From: DASTFP01 sp963744345
GTDB lineage: Bacteria > Verrucomicrobiota > Verrucomicrobiia > Chthoniobacterales > Terrimicrobiaceae
Direction: 5' to 3'
Length of the DNA stretch: 64,000 nt
NCBI GenBank assembly: GCA_963744345.1
Contig: CAVUTD010000015.1
Coordinates: 124,001-188,000 of the forward strand
Of the stretch, positions 8,682-17,124 are shown piece after piece. The notes under the pieces were generated by a model that worked only from the letters and a program-made list of their open reading frames with translations, searched no databases and was not told the DNA's origin. Position numbers and translations under genes: made by a program. How positions within the stretch are numbered: the stretch's first letter is position 1; every line of letters begins with the position of its first letter.

Positions 8682-9137
8682 CTAAAGCAAACGCCGAAGG
8701 CGCTCGACATCCGCGCGGTCCTGCTCTCGGTAAGTTTCTTTGCTTCGAATCAAGTCCTGCAACGAAAGGTAAGGAATTTGTACGTCGCCGATCAGAACGG
8801 TCTGGGCGTTTCCAATCGCCTCGTCGTAGGTGACCGTCCAAGCTTTCGTGCTGACATCGACTTCGACTTCGTCGGCGATCTTGATGACAACGTTTTCCAC
8901 GAAATCCTCGGGCTTGAGTTGCCGCGCGGCGCCATCGGCGAGCTGCGAGAGACCTTCGATGACACGGCGAAAGTTTTCCGTGGAGTTTTCGATGAGAATA
9001 TCGACGTCCTCGCTTGCGCGGATGATGCTGTTGAGAATCATCGCGTAGGCGCCGGCAACGAGATACTTGGCACTGGCTTGGTTGAGCAAGCTGCACACGC
9101 GGAGCAGCGGGCTGGTCTCAGGTGTAAAGTTTACCAC
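8682..9137 (-). CDS. nucleotidyltransferase-fold protein (AbiEii/DUF6036-like)
   Basis: The 151-aa product has the minimal nucleotidyltransferase layout: helix SPLLRVCSLLNQASAKYLVAGA, a degenerate GG motif (AGAYAMIL), the metal-binding DVD in ASEDVDILIENS near residue 47, and a third acidic strand VEVDVSTKA. The C-terminus (LIRSKETYREQDRADVERL) matches the helix found in AbiEii-like and DUF6036 proteins. Such proteins act as toxins or as housekeeping NTases. It overlaps by 7 bp the end of a small upstream gene, which suggests a coupled two-gene module. Confidence 0.7.
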   Translation of the reverse strand: MVNFTPETSPLLRVCSLLNQASAKYLVAGAYAMILNSIIRASEDVDILIENSTENFRRVIEGLSQLADGAARQLKPEDFVENVVIKIADEVEVDVSTKAWTVTYDEAIGNAQTVLIGDVQIPYLSLQDLIRSKETYREQDRADVERLRRLL

Positions 9138-9319
9138 AGGCGGGGATTGGTCTGTGCCCGTTTCCAGCTTTCATAAGCCGCCCATGTTTTTGCCTTGAAT
9201 ATGAAGCCGCGAGGGCGGGGGTGAGAGGCCAGCAAATCGGCTTCGGCGCTGAGGCGTTCGGCGCGTCGCAGCGACTCCTCGGGCGAGCTGAACCCACGAC
9301 GATTACCGACGACTTTCAT
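9131..9319 (-). CDS. small basic protein paired with the nucleotidyltransferase
   Basis: Starting at ATG 9319 (MKVVGNRRGF) gives a protein of about 62 residues. It has a helical charged segment SPEESLRRAERLSAEADLL and the tail FKAKTWAAYESWKRAQ. The frame is open further upstream to 9406, but the ATG start gives the better N-terminus. The gene overlaps the nucleotidyltransferase start by 7 bp. I do not recognise the family. Its size and overlap resemble the small first gene of a toxin-antitoxin or NTase-partner pair, but no DNA-binding motif is evident. Confidence 0.5.
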   Translation of the reverse strand: MKVVGNRRGFSSPEESLRRAERLSAEADLLASHPRPRGFIFKAKTWAAYESWKRAQTNPRLW

Positions 9320-9433
9320 CGACAGGTACTCTAAGCGAAGTGCTCTCCTTGTCGCAAAGCTTCCTTGCGCATGAAGGAGCGCAGCGCGTCTGGGGGCCTT
9401 TTTCAAATTCCCTCGAAATCAGTCGCGCGAGAG

Positions 9434-12400
9434 TCAGTGAAAGTCATGGGAACCAGGTGTGCTCAGCGCATGGTAGGGCAGGGGGTCAATGCGGCGGGCT
9501 TGAACCATGGTGGTGTCGCGCGTGTTCTGGACTTTGCCGTGGATGGAAAGGAACAATTCCTGTGTAACGGTAAGGCGCCGCTGTTCGAAGAGTTGAGGGG
9601 AAACGATGGCATTGGAAACGCCGGTTTCATCTTCGAGGCTGAGGAAAACAAATCCCTTGGCGGTGCCGGGGCGCTGACGACAAATGACTAATCCGGCAAT
9701 TCGGGTATCTTGTCCATTGGGGCAGCGCGGCAGATCGCTCGCCAAGGTCACGTCGCGAAGTTGCTCGCGGATGAGAGCCATCGGGTGACGCCCTGTGGTC
9801 ACCCCAGTGCCGGCGAAATCGGCATCGAGACGCTCAAAGGCATTCATTGCCGCAAGAGGCGGGGGGATTTTGGTTCCGCGGCCATCGAGGCCGGGCAGAT
9901 CTTCCGGACGATGAGGCGCTTCGATCTTCCAGAGTCCATCCCGACGGTGTTCCACCAAACCATTGAGCGCGCCGATGCGGGCCAGCGTGCGAAGCACCGG
10001 CTTTTCGGTGGTTACGCGATTCTGGAAATCCCGCAACGAGACAAATTCCCCTTCGTTCCGTGCGGCGGCGATTCGTTTTCCGATGGCGGAATCCATTCCC
10101 TTGACCATCGAGAGTCCCAGGCGGATTGCTCCATCGTTTTCGATTGTACAGAGCCATTCGGAGTGCAGCACCGAGATTGGGCGCACGGCCACCACGTGCG
10201 CCTTGGCATCCCGAATGAGCGTCGCACTGCTATAAAAGCCCATGGGCTGATTATTAAGCAGAGCGCAATAGAATTCGGGGCTACGGTAGACTTTCAACCA
10301 GCAACTCGCATAGGCAATGAGGGCGAAGCTAATCGCATGGCTCTCGGGAAAGCCATAGACGGCGAAAGATTGCACGGATTGAACGATCTTTTCCGCCACC
10401 TCAGGGTTGACGTTTTTGGCCGCCATGGCGCTGCGCAATTTCACACAGACTTTTTCCATTTTTTCCTGTGAGCGATGGAAGCTCAGCGCCCGGCGCAACT
10501 CCTCTGCCTCGCTGCCGCTAAAATCCGCCATGACCATGGCCATTTTCAAGAGTTGTTCCTGAAAGAGAGGAACACCCAGGGTGCGTTCGAGCGTGGGCCG
10601 CAACCGTTCGTCAATGTAACTGACTGGTTCGGTGCCTTCGCGACGGGCGAGAAACGGATGCACCATGTTGCCTTGAATGGGCCCAGGGCGGATGATGGCC
10701 ACTTCGACAACCACATCGTAAAAGCACTTTGGTTTCAGTCGCGGGAGAGTGGCCATTTGCGCGCGGCTTTCGACCTGGAAGGTGCCTATGGTGTCCGCAC
10801 GGGTCATCAGGTCGTAAACCGCAGGATCGTCCTTGGGAATGGCGGCGATATCGACAGGATGCTTGCGCTCCGCGGATAGCGTCAGGGCATCTTGCATCGC
10901 GGCCATCATGCCAAGCCCAAGAAGATCCACCTTAATGATGCCGAGATCTTCACAATCATCCTTGTCCCATTGCGCCACGACGCGTCCGGACATGGAGGCA
11001 TTTTCGAGCGGGACGACCGAGCTGAGCGAGCCCTGGCAGATGATCATGCCGCCGGAGTGTTGTCCGAGGTGACGGGGCAGTCCATAGATCTGCATATAGA
11101 GCTGGATGGCGGCTTCCGCGCGCGGATGGTCGGAAGGAATTCCTGCTTGCTGGAGTTGTTCCTGAACGGCGAGCGTGTGGGGGAAATCGCCACTGGCAAA
11201 CAAACTCGAGAAGCGATCGATGATATCGGGCGAAAAGTGGAGCGCTTTGCCAATTTCGCGCATGGCGCTCCGGCCACGATAGGTGATGACGTTGGCAGTC
11301 ATGGCCGCGCCATGCCTGCCATATCGGCGATAGACTTCCTGGATCACGCGCTCGCGGCGGTCCCCGCTGGGAAGGTCCAGATCGATATCGGGCCATGATT
11401 TGCGGCCTTCGCTCAGGAAACGTTCGAAGAGCAGGTTGTTGGAAATAGGATCGCAGGCCGTGATCCCGAGGCTGTAGCACACCACGCTATTGGCCGCGCT
11501 GCCTCGCCCCTGCATGAAAATGTCGTTCTGACTGCAATAATTCGCGATATCCCAGACAATGAGAAAGTAGCCGGAGAAACCGAGGCGACAGATCAAGTCG
11601 AGCTCGAAGTTGAGTTGCCTGAGGACTTTGGCGCTCAGGTGCGAATACCGCGCGCGCGCTCCGGCAAAGGCCACTGTCCGCAGGAAAGAATCCATTGTTT
11701 CACCGGGAGGGACCGGGTATTTCGGAAATTCGTAACCGAGATTCTCGAGCGTGAATTCGATGCGATCGGCGATGAGCGCCGTGTTTTCGACGGCTTCAGG
11801 CAAATCGGCGAAAAGGTGCTCCATCTGCGTGGCCGATTTGAGGTTGCGCTCCGTATTAATGCTGAGAAGACGCCCGGCGGCATCGAAATTTGTGTGATGC
11901 CGCGCGCAAGTGAAGAGATCGAGAGCGCGACGTTCTTCGGGTTGGGCATAAAGCACACCATTGGTGGCTACCAGTGGGAGCCCCTGAGTGCGGGCCAATG
12001 CCACAAGGTGCTGGTTGCGCCAGGTTTCTCCACGCCGAAGGTGGCGTTGGATTTCCACAAAAACATTATTCTTGCCAAAGATCGCCGCCAAGGCCTCGAG
12101 CCTTTTGAGTGCTTCTGGCCGACCAGGATTTTTCAGCACGCCTTCTTCGTCGCCGGTCAAGACAAGGAGTCCTTCCGCAAAAGCAGGGAGTTCCTTCCAA
12201 AGCACCGTGGATTCTGCCTTGGTGCCGCGCAACCTGGCCTCAGTTATCAGGCGGCAAAGATTTTGGTAGCCGGTTCGGTTAGCAACCAGGACAGGAAGGA
12301 TGCTTTTGTCTTCGAGCGTGAGCTCCGCTCCGACTAAGGCACGGATACCGTGTTCTTTTGCGGCTGCGTGCAGGCGAGGTGATCCATAAAGCCCATCCCG

Positions 12401-12520
12401 ATCGCAGAGCGCGAGCGCCGACAAATCGAGCAGGGCGGCGGCACGCACGAGGTCCTCCGGATTCGAGGCGGCGCGTAGAAAACTGAAGGCGCTGCGAGCG
12501 TGGAGTTCAATGTAGGTCAC
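9434..12520 (-). CDS. dnaE2: error-prone DNA polymerase III alpha subunit DnaE2 (ImuC)
   Basis: About 1028 residues counted from GTG at 12520 (VTYIELHARSAFSFL). The open frame runs upstream to 12940, but that extension is unlike any family member. The PHP domain occupies the N-terminus. The polymerase palm has the paired aspartates in WPDIDLDLPSGDRRERV and a third in IKVDLLGLGMM, and an OB-fold with TKIAGLVICRQRPGTAKG-type residues closes the protein. DnaE2 works with ImuA and ImuB in SOS mutagenesis and translesion synthesis. Unusually, it is separated from imuB here by an opposite-strand gene, so it needs its own promoter in the 12521-12682 gap. Confidence 0.95.
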   Translation of the reverse strand: MTYIELHARSAFSFLRAASNPEDLVRAAALLDLSALALCDRDGLYGSPRLHAAAKEHGIRALVGAELTLEDKSILPVLVANRTGYQNLCRLITEARLRGTKAESTVLWKELPAFAEGLLVLTGDEEGVLKNPGRPEALKRLEALAAIFGKNNVFVEIQRHLRRGETWRNQHLVALARTQGLPLVATNGVLYAQPEERRALDLFTCARHHTNFDAAGRLLSINTERNLKSATQMEHLFADLPEAVENTALIADRIEFTLENLGYEFPKYPVPPGETMDSFLRTVAFAGARARYSHLSAKVLRQLNFELDLICRLGFSGYFLIVWDIANYCSQNDIFMQGRGSAANSVVCYSLGITACDPISNNLLFERFLSEGRKSWPDIDLDLPSGDRRERVIQEVYRRYGRHGAAMTANVITYRGRSAMREIGKALHFSPDIIDRFSSLFASGDFPHTLAVQEQLQQAGIPSDHPRAEAAIQLYMQIYGLPRHLGQHSGGMIICQGSLSSVVPLENASMSGRVVAQWDKDDCEDLGIIKVDLLGLGMMAAMQDALTLSAERKHPVDIAAIPKDDPAVYDLMTRADTIGTFQVESRAQMATLPRLKPKCFYDVVVEVAIIRPGPIQGNMVHPFLARREGTEPVSYIDERLRPTLERTLGVPLFQEQLLKMAMVMADFSGSEAEELRRALSFHRSQEKMEKVCVKLRSAMAAKNVNPEVAEKIVQSVQSFAVYGFPESHAISFALIAYASCWLKVYRSPEFYCALLNNQPMGFYSSATLIRDAKAHVVAVRPISVLHSEWLCTIENDGAIRLGLSMVKGMDSAIGKRIAAARNEGEFVSLRDFQNRVTTEKPVLRTLARIGALNGLVEHRRDGLWKIEAPHRPEDLPGLDGRGTKIPPPLAAMNAFERLDADFAGTGVTTGRHPMALIREQLRDVTLASDLPRCPNGQDTRIAGLVICRQRPGTAKGFVFLSLEDETGVSNAIVSPQLFEQRRLTVTQELFLSIHGKVQNTRDTTMVQARRIDPLPYHALSTPGSHDFH

Positions 12521-12682
12521 GGCAGCTCGCAAGATATCTTGAATAGAAGGACGCAAAGGGAGCAAAGGGCTGAAGAGGTCTTTGCTTTGGAAAAATCTGT
12601 GCTTCCTTTGCGGTCCGGCAGCCTCCGGATGAGAAGGCGCTTCCCGGCTTGAACCCCTTCCGTTCCGTGCCACGCTGAAGGA

Positions 12683-12949
12683 ATGATTCAAGTAATTTTC
12701 CGAACTCTTGCTGCCGTCGTGCTCATCGCGCAAGCCGCTTCGGCGGCTCCCCCTGAGGACCGTCCCGCCACCGACAAGGAACGCGCGCGAGTCACCGCGG
12801 CGCTCGAAAAGCGCGGTTATAAGAACATCCACGACGTGGAGGTCGATGACGGACGCTTCGAGGCGGACGCGACCTCGCCAGCCGGATACGGCGTGGAACT
12901 CGAGCTCGACATGAAATCGCTCAAGATCGTCCACGAGCATCGAGACTAG
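12683..12949 (+). CDS. small exported PepSY-domain protein
   Basis: The 88-aa product begins with a signal peptide (MIQVIFRTLAAVVLIAQAAS, cleavage after ASA) followed by one PepSY unit: ERARVTAALEKRGYKNIH, VEVDDGRFEADATSPAGY and VELELDMKSLKIV. PepSY domains are proposed to inhibit proteases or bind ligands in the periplasm. The gene is divergent from dnaE2 and convergent with imuB, so it interrupts the usual imuB-dnaE2 operon order. It has no evident link to mutagenesis. Confidence 0.75.
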   Translation: MIQVIFRTLAAVVLIAQAASAAPPEDRPATDKERARVTAALEKRGYKNIHDVEVDDGRFEADATSPAGYGVELELDMKSLKIVHEHRD

Positions 12950-13053
12950 TTTGGATGAGAGGCGGGAGGGTTAGAGGCATAGCTGGTCGCCGCGTCCCCG
13001 GTCTCAGTGGGGATCTCAAGACATTTCACCAAGTTTGTCGACCGGTTAAATTT

Positions 13054-14517
13054 TCACCCTTCATAGCAGCCTTCGATTTGCCAGATGGTCTCCTGGCGGG
13101 AGAGTCGGTACAGGCCTCCCTCGGCCAGAGACACATCCCATTCCTCTTGCTGCCAGCGTTCGCTGTCCCACCAGTTTCCCGAAAGCCGATAAGGACCGGC
13201 ACACTCATGGATGATGCCGCGCGCGGTTGAGGACTCTATCGAAGCGGGAAGTCCATTTTTCATTCGCACGGTGCTGGGAAGAGCGGGGCGGTAGCGGCGC
13301 AAGGGAAGTCCGCGCGGCGGTTCACAGAAAGCGGCCGGTTTTTCGTCCGCGTTCGAATCGGTGTCAAAGCAATCCGCCAGCACATAGGAATCGGGCCGGT
13401 GAGTGTTGCTCCTGGCTGGCACACCGACGCTGTCATTGCCCAGGAACGCCTTCAGTTTTGCCAGGGTTTCGCCGAATCGATTGGGATCTCGCAGAGCACT
13501 TTCGAAGAGCTGGAGTTGCTCTTTCGCCGGAAGGGTCCCGTGGATATGCAGACGCACTCCAACAGGGCGATTTGCGAGCTGCAAATCCTCGAGATGGGTG
13601 TGGAGAATGCGAAAAAGGACCTCTACTTCAGCGGTTGGAACAGGGAGGCAGAAAGTGCGTTCATGGCTCGAGCCGTCTTCCAGCGGCAGACAAAGCGCCA
13701 TGCTCTGGGCCACGCGGTAAACGGCTCGCAGCCGTTCGCATAAACCTTCCAAAAAGCGACGCAGCAAAAACAAGAGCGGCTCGACGGTTTCGATCTCGCA
13801 CTCGAAATCATAGGCCTCGGCAAACTCCGGCGCTGTGCGCACCAGGCGGAGCAAGCGCTTGTTGCGTCCAGACACCTTGCGTCGCAAACCATCCGCCGCG
13901 GGGCCAAGGCGTTCGAGAGTTTCCACTTTGGGCAGCGCAAGAAATTCTCCCACGCGGTGAATTCCCCAACCGCGCAAAATCTGCAGAACTTCTTCGGCAG
14001 GCTCCAGGGCTTCGATGGGCAAGTCGCTGGCGAAGGCTCCTGTATCGTAAACGACAGCGGTAGGTTGGGCGCCACGCGCTGCGAGATGAGCGAGATCCGG
14101 CGTTGGAGCAATGCCCACGAGGAGGCACAATTCTTGTGCGCCAAGACGCGCGATTTGCTGATCGGCCAACTGCTGCCAGCAAATGCCTTTCCCAATTCGG
14201 CGCAGATCCGCAAGACACACACCATCGCAGCTGATTTCTACATCCGGCGAAAGCGTGAATGCTGTTTCAAGCAGGATCTGGTTAAGACATTGTTCTTGAG
14301 CGGGAGAACGCGGGCGCAGGGCAATCCCAGTGTCGCGCGCCATGGCTTGAGCAGAAGTCATACCGGCAGCGATACCTTTGGCGGCTGCCTCTTCGTTGAT
14401 TTCCAATACGACTCCTTTCAGCGTAGCCTCGTCCACAACAACAGCCGGACCCCGCGCGTTGCGCCAGCGCAAGGCAGCCTGAAGACGAAATTTCGGTAGA
14501 AAGAGGCAACCGAACAT
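13054..14517 (-). CDS. imuB: Y-family polymerase-like protein ImuB
   Basis: The 487-aa protein has a Y-family polymerase fold: MFGCLFLPKFRLQAALRW at the N-terminus, EEAAAKGIAAGMTSAQAMAR as the fingers region, then a helix-hairpin-helix-like segment (ILRGWGIHRVGEFLALP) and a little-finger domain. The catalytic acidic residues that active Pol IV/V carry at the N-terminus (for example DMDCFY) are absent. This is characteristic of ImuB, a non-catalytic adaptor linking DnaE2, ImuA and the beta clamp. It starts 6 bp after imuA ends, so the two are co-transcribed. Confidence 0.92.
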   Translation of the reverse strand: MFGCLFLPKFRLQAALRWRNARGPAVVVDEATLKGVVLEINEEAAAKGIAAGMTSAQAMARDTGIALRPRSPAQEQCLNQILLETAFTLSPDVEISCDGVCLADLRRIGKGICWQQLADQQIARLGAQELCLLVGIAPTPDLAHLAARGAQPTAVVYDTGAFASDLPIEALEPAEEVLQILRGWGIHRVGEFLALPKVETLERLGPAADGLRRKVSGRNKRLLRLVRTAPEFAEAYDFECEIETVEPLLFLLRRFLEGLCERLRAVYRVAQSMALCLPLEDGSSHERTFCLPVPTAEVEVLFRILHTHLEDLQLANRPVGVRLHIHGTLPAKEQLQLFESALRDPNRFGETLAKLKAFLGNDSVGVPARSNTHRPDSYVLADCFDTDSNADEKPAAFCEPPRGLPLRRYRPALPSTVRMKNGLPASIESSTARGIIHECAGPYRLSGNWWDSERWQQEEWDVSLAEGGLYRLSRQETIWQIEGCYEG

Positions 14518-14523
14518 GATGAT

Positions 14524-15183
14524 TCACGCCGATTTTTCAAAGACCTCCAAGAGCGCAGCCGCCCCGCGCTCGAAAATCTGCACATCAAGGTGCTGCCACA
14601 GCACCTCACGGGGAAGATGCATTTCATTGAAGGTAAATCTTGTGTGGATTGCCATACGGGCGACCGCACCTTCCACCATCGGTTGCGGGGTCAAGACGAT
14701 CAGTGCGGTGGCGATCGGTTCGAGGATACGTTGAAAACGATGCCAGGTACTCGCAGGAATGCGCCGCAGCTGTTCCACTGGCAGCATTTGCAGATCCAGA
14801 ATTATTAGTGGTAAATTGCCATCTCGCAGCAGAATGTCTGCCGCTCGGATTGCCGGTGGGGCGGCGCCACCGCACATCACCCAGAGGACACGACGGAGTT
14901 GTGTATCGGTCCAATCAGAGGGCTCAAACGAATTCGCGGCATCGATCAGAGCAATAAAAAACCCCTCCCGCACTGCCGCATTCACGACAGCTGCTAAAAG
15001 CAAGGGCCCGCTCGCGCTCGAGCCACAAACTTCAGTGACCGCGCTGCGGAGAAAGCCACCTTTTTGATCAAGGCCATTGCATCCCACGGGCAGCCGGCTC
15101 CCGAGGCGGCGCGGGGATTGCGGAAATTTCGCCGCAACCAGGGCCCGCAACGCTTCCATCTGTTTGGAATCATGCGCTTGCAT
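14524..15183 (-). CDS. imuA: ImuA, RecA-like SOS mutagenesis accessory protein
   Basis: A 219-aa protein matching the ImuA/SulA-like family. It shows the start of a RecA-type core (GLDQKGGFLRSAVTEVCG), a strand/helix GFFIALIDAANSFEP, and RRVLWVMCGG. There is no classical Walker A, as is usual in this family. ImuA binds RecA and ImuB and is required for DnaE2-dependent mutagenesis. Its start overlaps the end of lexA by 14 bp, and its stop is 6 bp from imuB. lexA-imuA-imuB is therefore one operon under LexA control. Confidence 0.9.
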   Translation of the reverse strand: MQAHDSKQMEALRALVAAKFPQSPRRLGSRLPVGCNGLDQKGGFLRSAVTEVCGSSASGPLLLAAVVNAAVREGFFIALIDAANSFEPSDWTDTQLRRVLWVMCGGAAPPAIRAADILLRDGNLPLIILDLQMLPVEQLRRIPASTWHRFQRILEPIATALIVLTPQPMVEGAVARMAIHTRFTFNEMHLPREVLWQHLDVQIFERGAAALLEVFEKSA

Positions 15184-15808
15184 GCCGGATCAGCCCTCGA
15201 AAAATGCCCGCTACTTTCACCTCTTTAGCCTTCGCCACAAGATCAGGATAGCGTGGATTGCTCGCCCGCAGGATGATCTCCGACTTCTCGGGCACCAGGA
15301 GCACTCGCTTAAGCGTCGCCTCATGCGACTCTCCCACCAGCACCGCCGCAATCTCTCCCTGGCGAAGGGCTAGATTTGGGCGCAGCAAGACCCAATCGCC
15401 ATCCAAAATCCCGTCTCCAATCATCGAATCTCCATGAACCCGTAACAGAAAATCCCCCTCGCGATACGCCAGGAGATTCGCCGGCTCTATGATTTCCTCC
15501 GCTTGGGCAAGGGCCTCTTCCAAGGGCCCGGCAGGAATCGCTCCCAAAAGCGGAATGCCGCTTGCGCCAAGCGTGAATCTTCCCCTCGCGGTCAACCTCA
15601 CCACCCGCGAGCGGCCTTTTTCTCCTCCACCTTGGATAACAAGAAACCCGTTGCGTTCCATAATGCGCAAGGTCGCAGTGAGACTGCTTTCGGCCGCATA
15701 CCCGAGTCGCCTTACCAAATCGGACACAAAAGGAGGTTCCTGTCGCTGCTCCATTGCCAAAACGGTTTCCGCAATGCGACGATGAACAGAAGAAAGCAGG
15801 GTCTTCAC
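15170..15808 (-). CDS. lexA: LexA-like SOS repressor with self-cleaving S24 domain
   Basis: 212 residues. The N-terminal winged-helix segment (VSDLVRRLGYAAESSLTATL) binds DNA. The C-terminal S24 domain has the cleavage-region strand GIPLLGAIPAGP (conserved Ala-Gly-like cut site), the catalytic serine in VHGDSMIGDGI and the lysine in HEATLKRVLL. It represses SOS genes until RecA-stimulated autocleavage. The frame begins with GTG at 15808; a second in-frame GTG at 15787 is possible. A perfect palindrome ends 2 bp before the first start, which suggests autoregulation. It heads the imuA-imuB operon. Confidence 0.92.
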   Translation of the reverse strand: MKTLLSSVHRRIAETVLAMEQRQEPPFVSDLVRRLGYAAESSLTATLRIMERNGFLVIQGGGEKGRSRVVRLTARGRFTLGASGIPLLGAIPAGPLEEALAQAEEIIEPANLLAYREGDFLLRVHGDSMIGDGILDGDWVLLRPNLALRQGEIAAVLVGESHEATLKRVLLVPEKSEIILRASNPRYPDLVAKAKEVKVAGIFRGLIRHASA

Positions 15809-15810
15809 AC

Positions 15811-15828
15811 ATCGTGAAATATCACGAT
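15811..15828. promoter_or_regulatory. candidate LexA operator (7-4-7 palindrome)
   Basis: The plus strand reads ATCGTGAAATATCACGAT, a perfect inverted repeat with 7-bp arms and a 4-bp spacer, placed directly upstream of the lexA start. SOS repressors commonly autoregulate through a palindrome there. The exact motif does not recur upstream of dnaE2 or dinB by eye, so its general use is unproven. Confidence 0.5.
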
Positions 15829-15976
15829 ATTGAAAAGAATCTGCAACCTCTATTTTCGCGCCCGCGCTGAACCAGTCAAGAAAAGCGGTTTCTACGAAGC
15901 GGCGATGCCATCGGGAATTCCAACGACTGCTCGCCAGAGTGAATGAATCCCTTTACAACCAATTCTTTCGGCGATC

Positions 15977-16324
15977 GTGCTTCCTAAAATCCACATCAGA
16001 AATCTTCTCATCAGCCCATTATTAAAGGCGTTCCTCAATCAGAAGCTCAAGGAATACGGCAAAATGACCACCCTTAACATCGATCCTGAGACCAAACACA
16101 TTTCAGTAACTGCAGATCTTCTGGGCGAATCGCAACCTATCGATGCTCGCATGACTTACATGCTCGAGGAGATCGATAACCGAGTATTTTTTGTTCTATT
16201 AACGATAGATTGTTCACGTCCATGGCTGAGTCTGCTGGCTCAGCAGATGCTCAAAGACAATGCTTTGCGTTTCGAAATTCCTCAAGGTATCGCCACCACC
16301 ATGCTCAAGGTCTTGCGAATCTAA
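15977..16324 (+). CDS. conserved-looking hypothetical protein
   Basis: The 115-aa frame reads MLPKIHIRNLLISPLLKAFLNQ and then LKEYGKMTTLNIDPETKHISVTADLLGE, suggesting strands followed by a short helix. It ends with LLAQQMLKDNALRFEIPQGI. An internal ATG at 16064 is a possible alternative start. It lacks a signal peptide and transmembrane helices. I do not recognise the family. It resembles small beta-rich proteins whose middle segment predicts strands, and the codon pattern and length support a real gene. Confidence 0.5.
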   Translation: MLPKIHIRNLLISPLLKAFLNQKLKEYGKMTTLNIDPETKHISVTADLLGESQPIDARMTYMLEEIDNRVFFVLLTIDCSRPWLSLLAQQMLKDNALRFEIPQGIATTMLKVLRI

Positions 16325-16373
16325 GAGCAACGAAAGTTGTGCACTCACGCGAGAATCTTGCCAGTGAATGCGA

Positions 16374-16682
16374 TTAAGTTTGGTGCGATTTGAGAGCCAC
16401 ATTGGTTCGGCGTTTCGGCTTCGTCAGCAAAACAGCCCGTGAAACAAGCAAGATTGGACTCAGGAGCGCGATCAGGGCCATTTCAAGAACGCCAGCTAAG
16501 ACCATATTGAGCCGGTCGCTCCACGCGAGTTGACGGAAAACTCTCGCAAAACGCCTTAGCGACGGCTTAACGAAATCTCTATCCGACTTGTTTTGCGGAT
16601 TCGGGCCGAGGCTTTGGCCTTCATGCCCACTCGTCGCAGCGTCAGAGATGTTCAGTTCACTCATTTTTAAACATTCGCTCAC
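16374..16682 (-). CDS. small single-span membrane protein, hypothetical
   Basis: About 100 residues (or 96 from the internal ATG at 16664). A hydrophilic N-terminal half with a basic patch (KPSLRRFARVFRQLAWSDR) is followed by one strong hydrophobic stretch, MVLAGVLEMALIALLSPILL, and a basic tail KPKRRTN. That pattern suggests a bitopic inner-membrane protein. It converges with the preceding hypothetical gene. The family is not recognised. Confidence 0.45.
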   Translation of the reverse strand: MSECLKMSELNISDAATSGHEGQSLGPNPQNKSDRDFVKPSLRRFARVFRQLAWSDRLNMVLAGVLEMALIALLSPILLVSRAVLLTKPKRRTNVALKSHQT

Positions 16683-17124
16683 CGATAGGGCATCAGATTT
16701 GTTCAGTCCTGCAATTTCGCGGCCTTAGCTTAAGCCTGTATCTTCCAAAATGGGGTTGCCTAAGCAAGGTAATGGGTAGCGAGATCTACTTCGATCGGAG
16801 ATTGGAGAGAGGTTTACGAACTCAGTCCGGTATGTTCCTGGAGTGTGTAGAAAGTAATTGAGGATCGCTAAAATGTAAAGAATCCCGACGCAATGGGTCC
16901 GCGACGCCCTAATCCATTGAATAAGCTGACATTACAACTGCAGAAATGGCGGGCTTTGCGACACTAGCGTCGGAAAGTTTTACAAATATTGTGAGTGCAA
17001 AGCGCTTCAGGAAATCTATAGCATTCTTTAATGGATTGATGTCAAAGCCATTACCGGCCACGTGCAGAGCACCAGGCGTCGGCACGCCATGTGCTATGAG
17101 AAAGACAAATCACCATTGGGATAT
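16683..17124. other. intergenic stretch of about 440 bp
   Basis: AT-richer than its surroundings. No convincing coding frame, RNA or repeat was seen. It should carry the promoter of the sorted surface protein downstream and that of the small membrane protein, but no clear -35/-10 pair was identified. Confidence 0.4.

Noticed and set aside
11615..12337. Long plus-strand frames inside dnaE2 (also at 9710-10471 and 10475-10879)
   Set aside because: All are antisense to the DnaE2 polymerase and lack starts with ribosome sites or domains.
12521..12940. N-terminal extension of dnaE2 to 12940
   Set aside because: The extra 140 residues overlap the divergent PepSY gene and do not resemble the PHP domain; GTG at 12520 gives the normal N-terminus.
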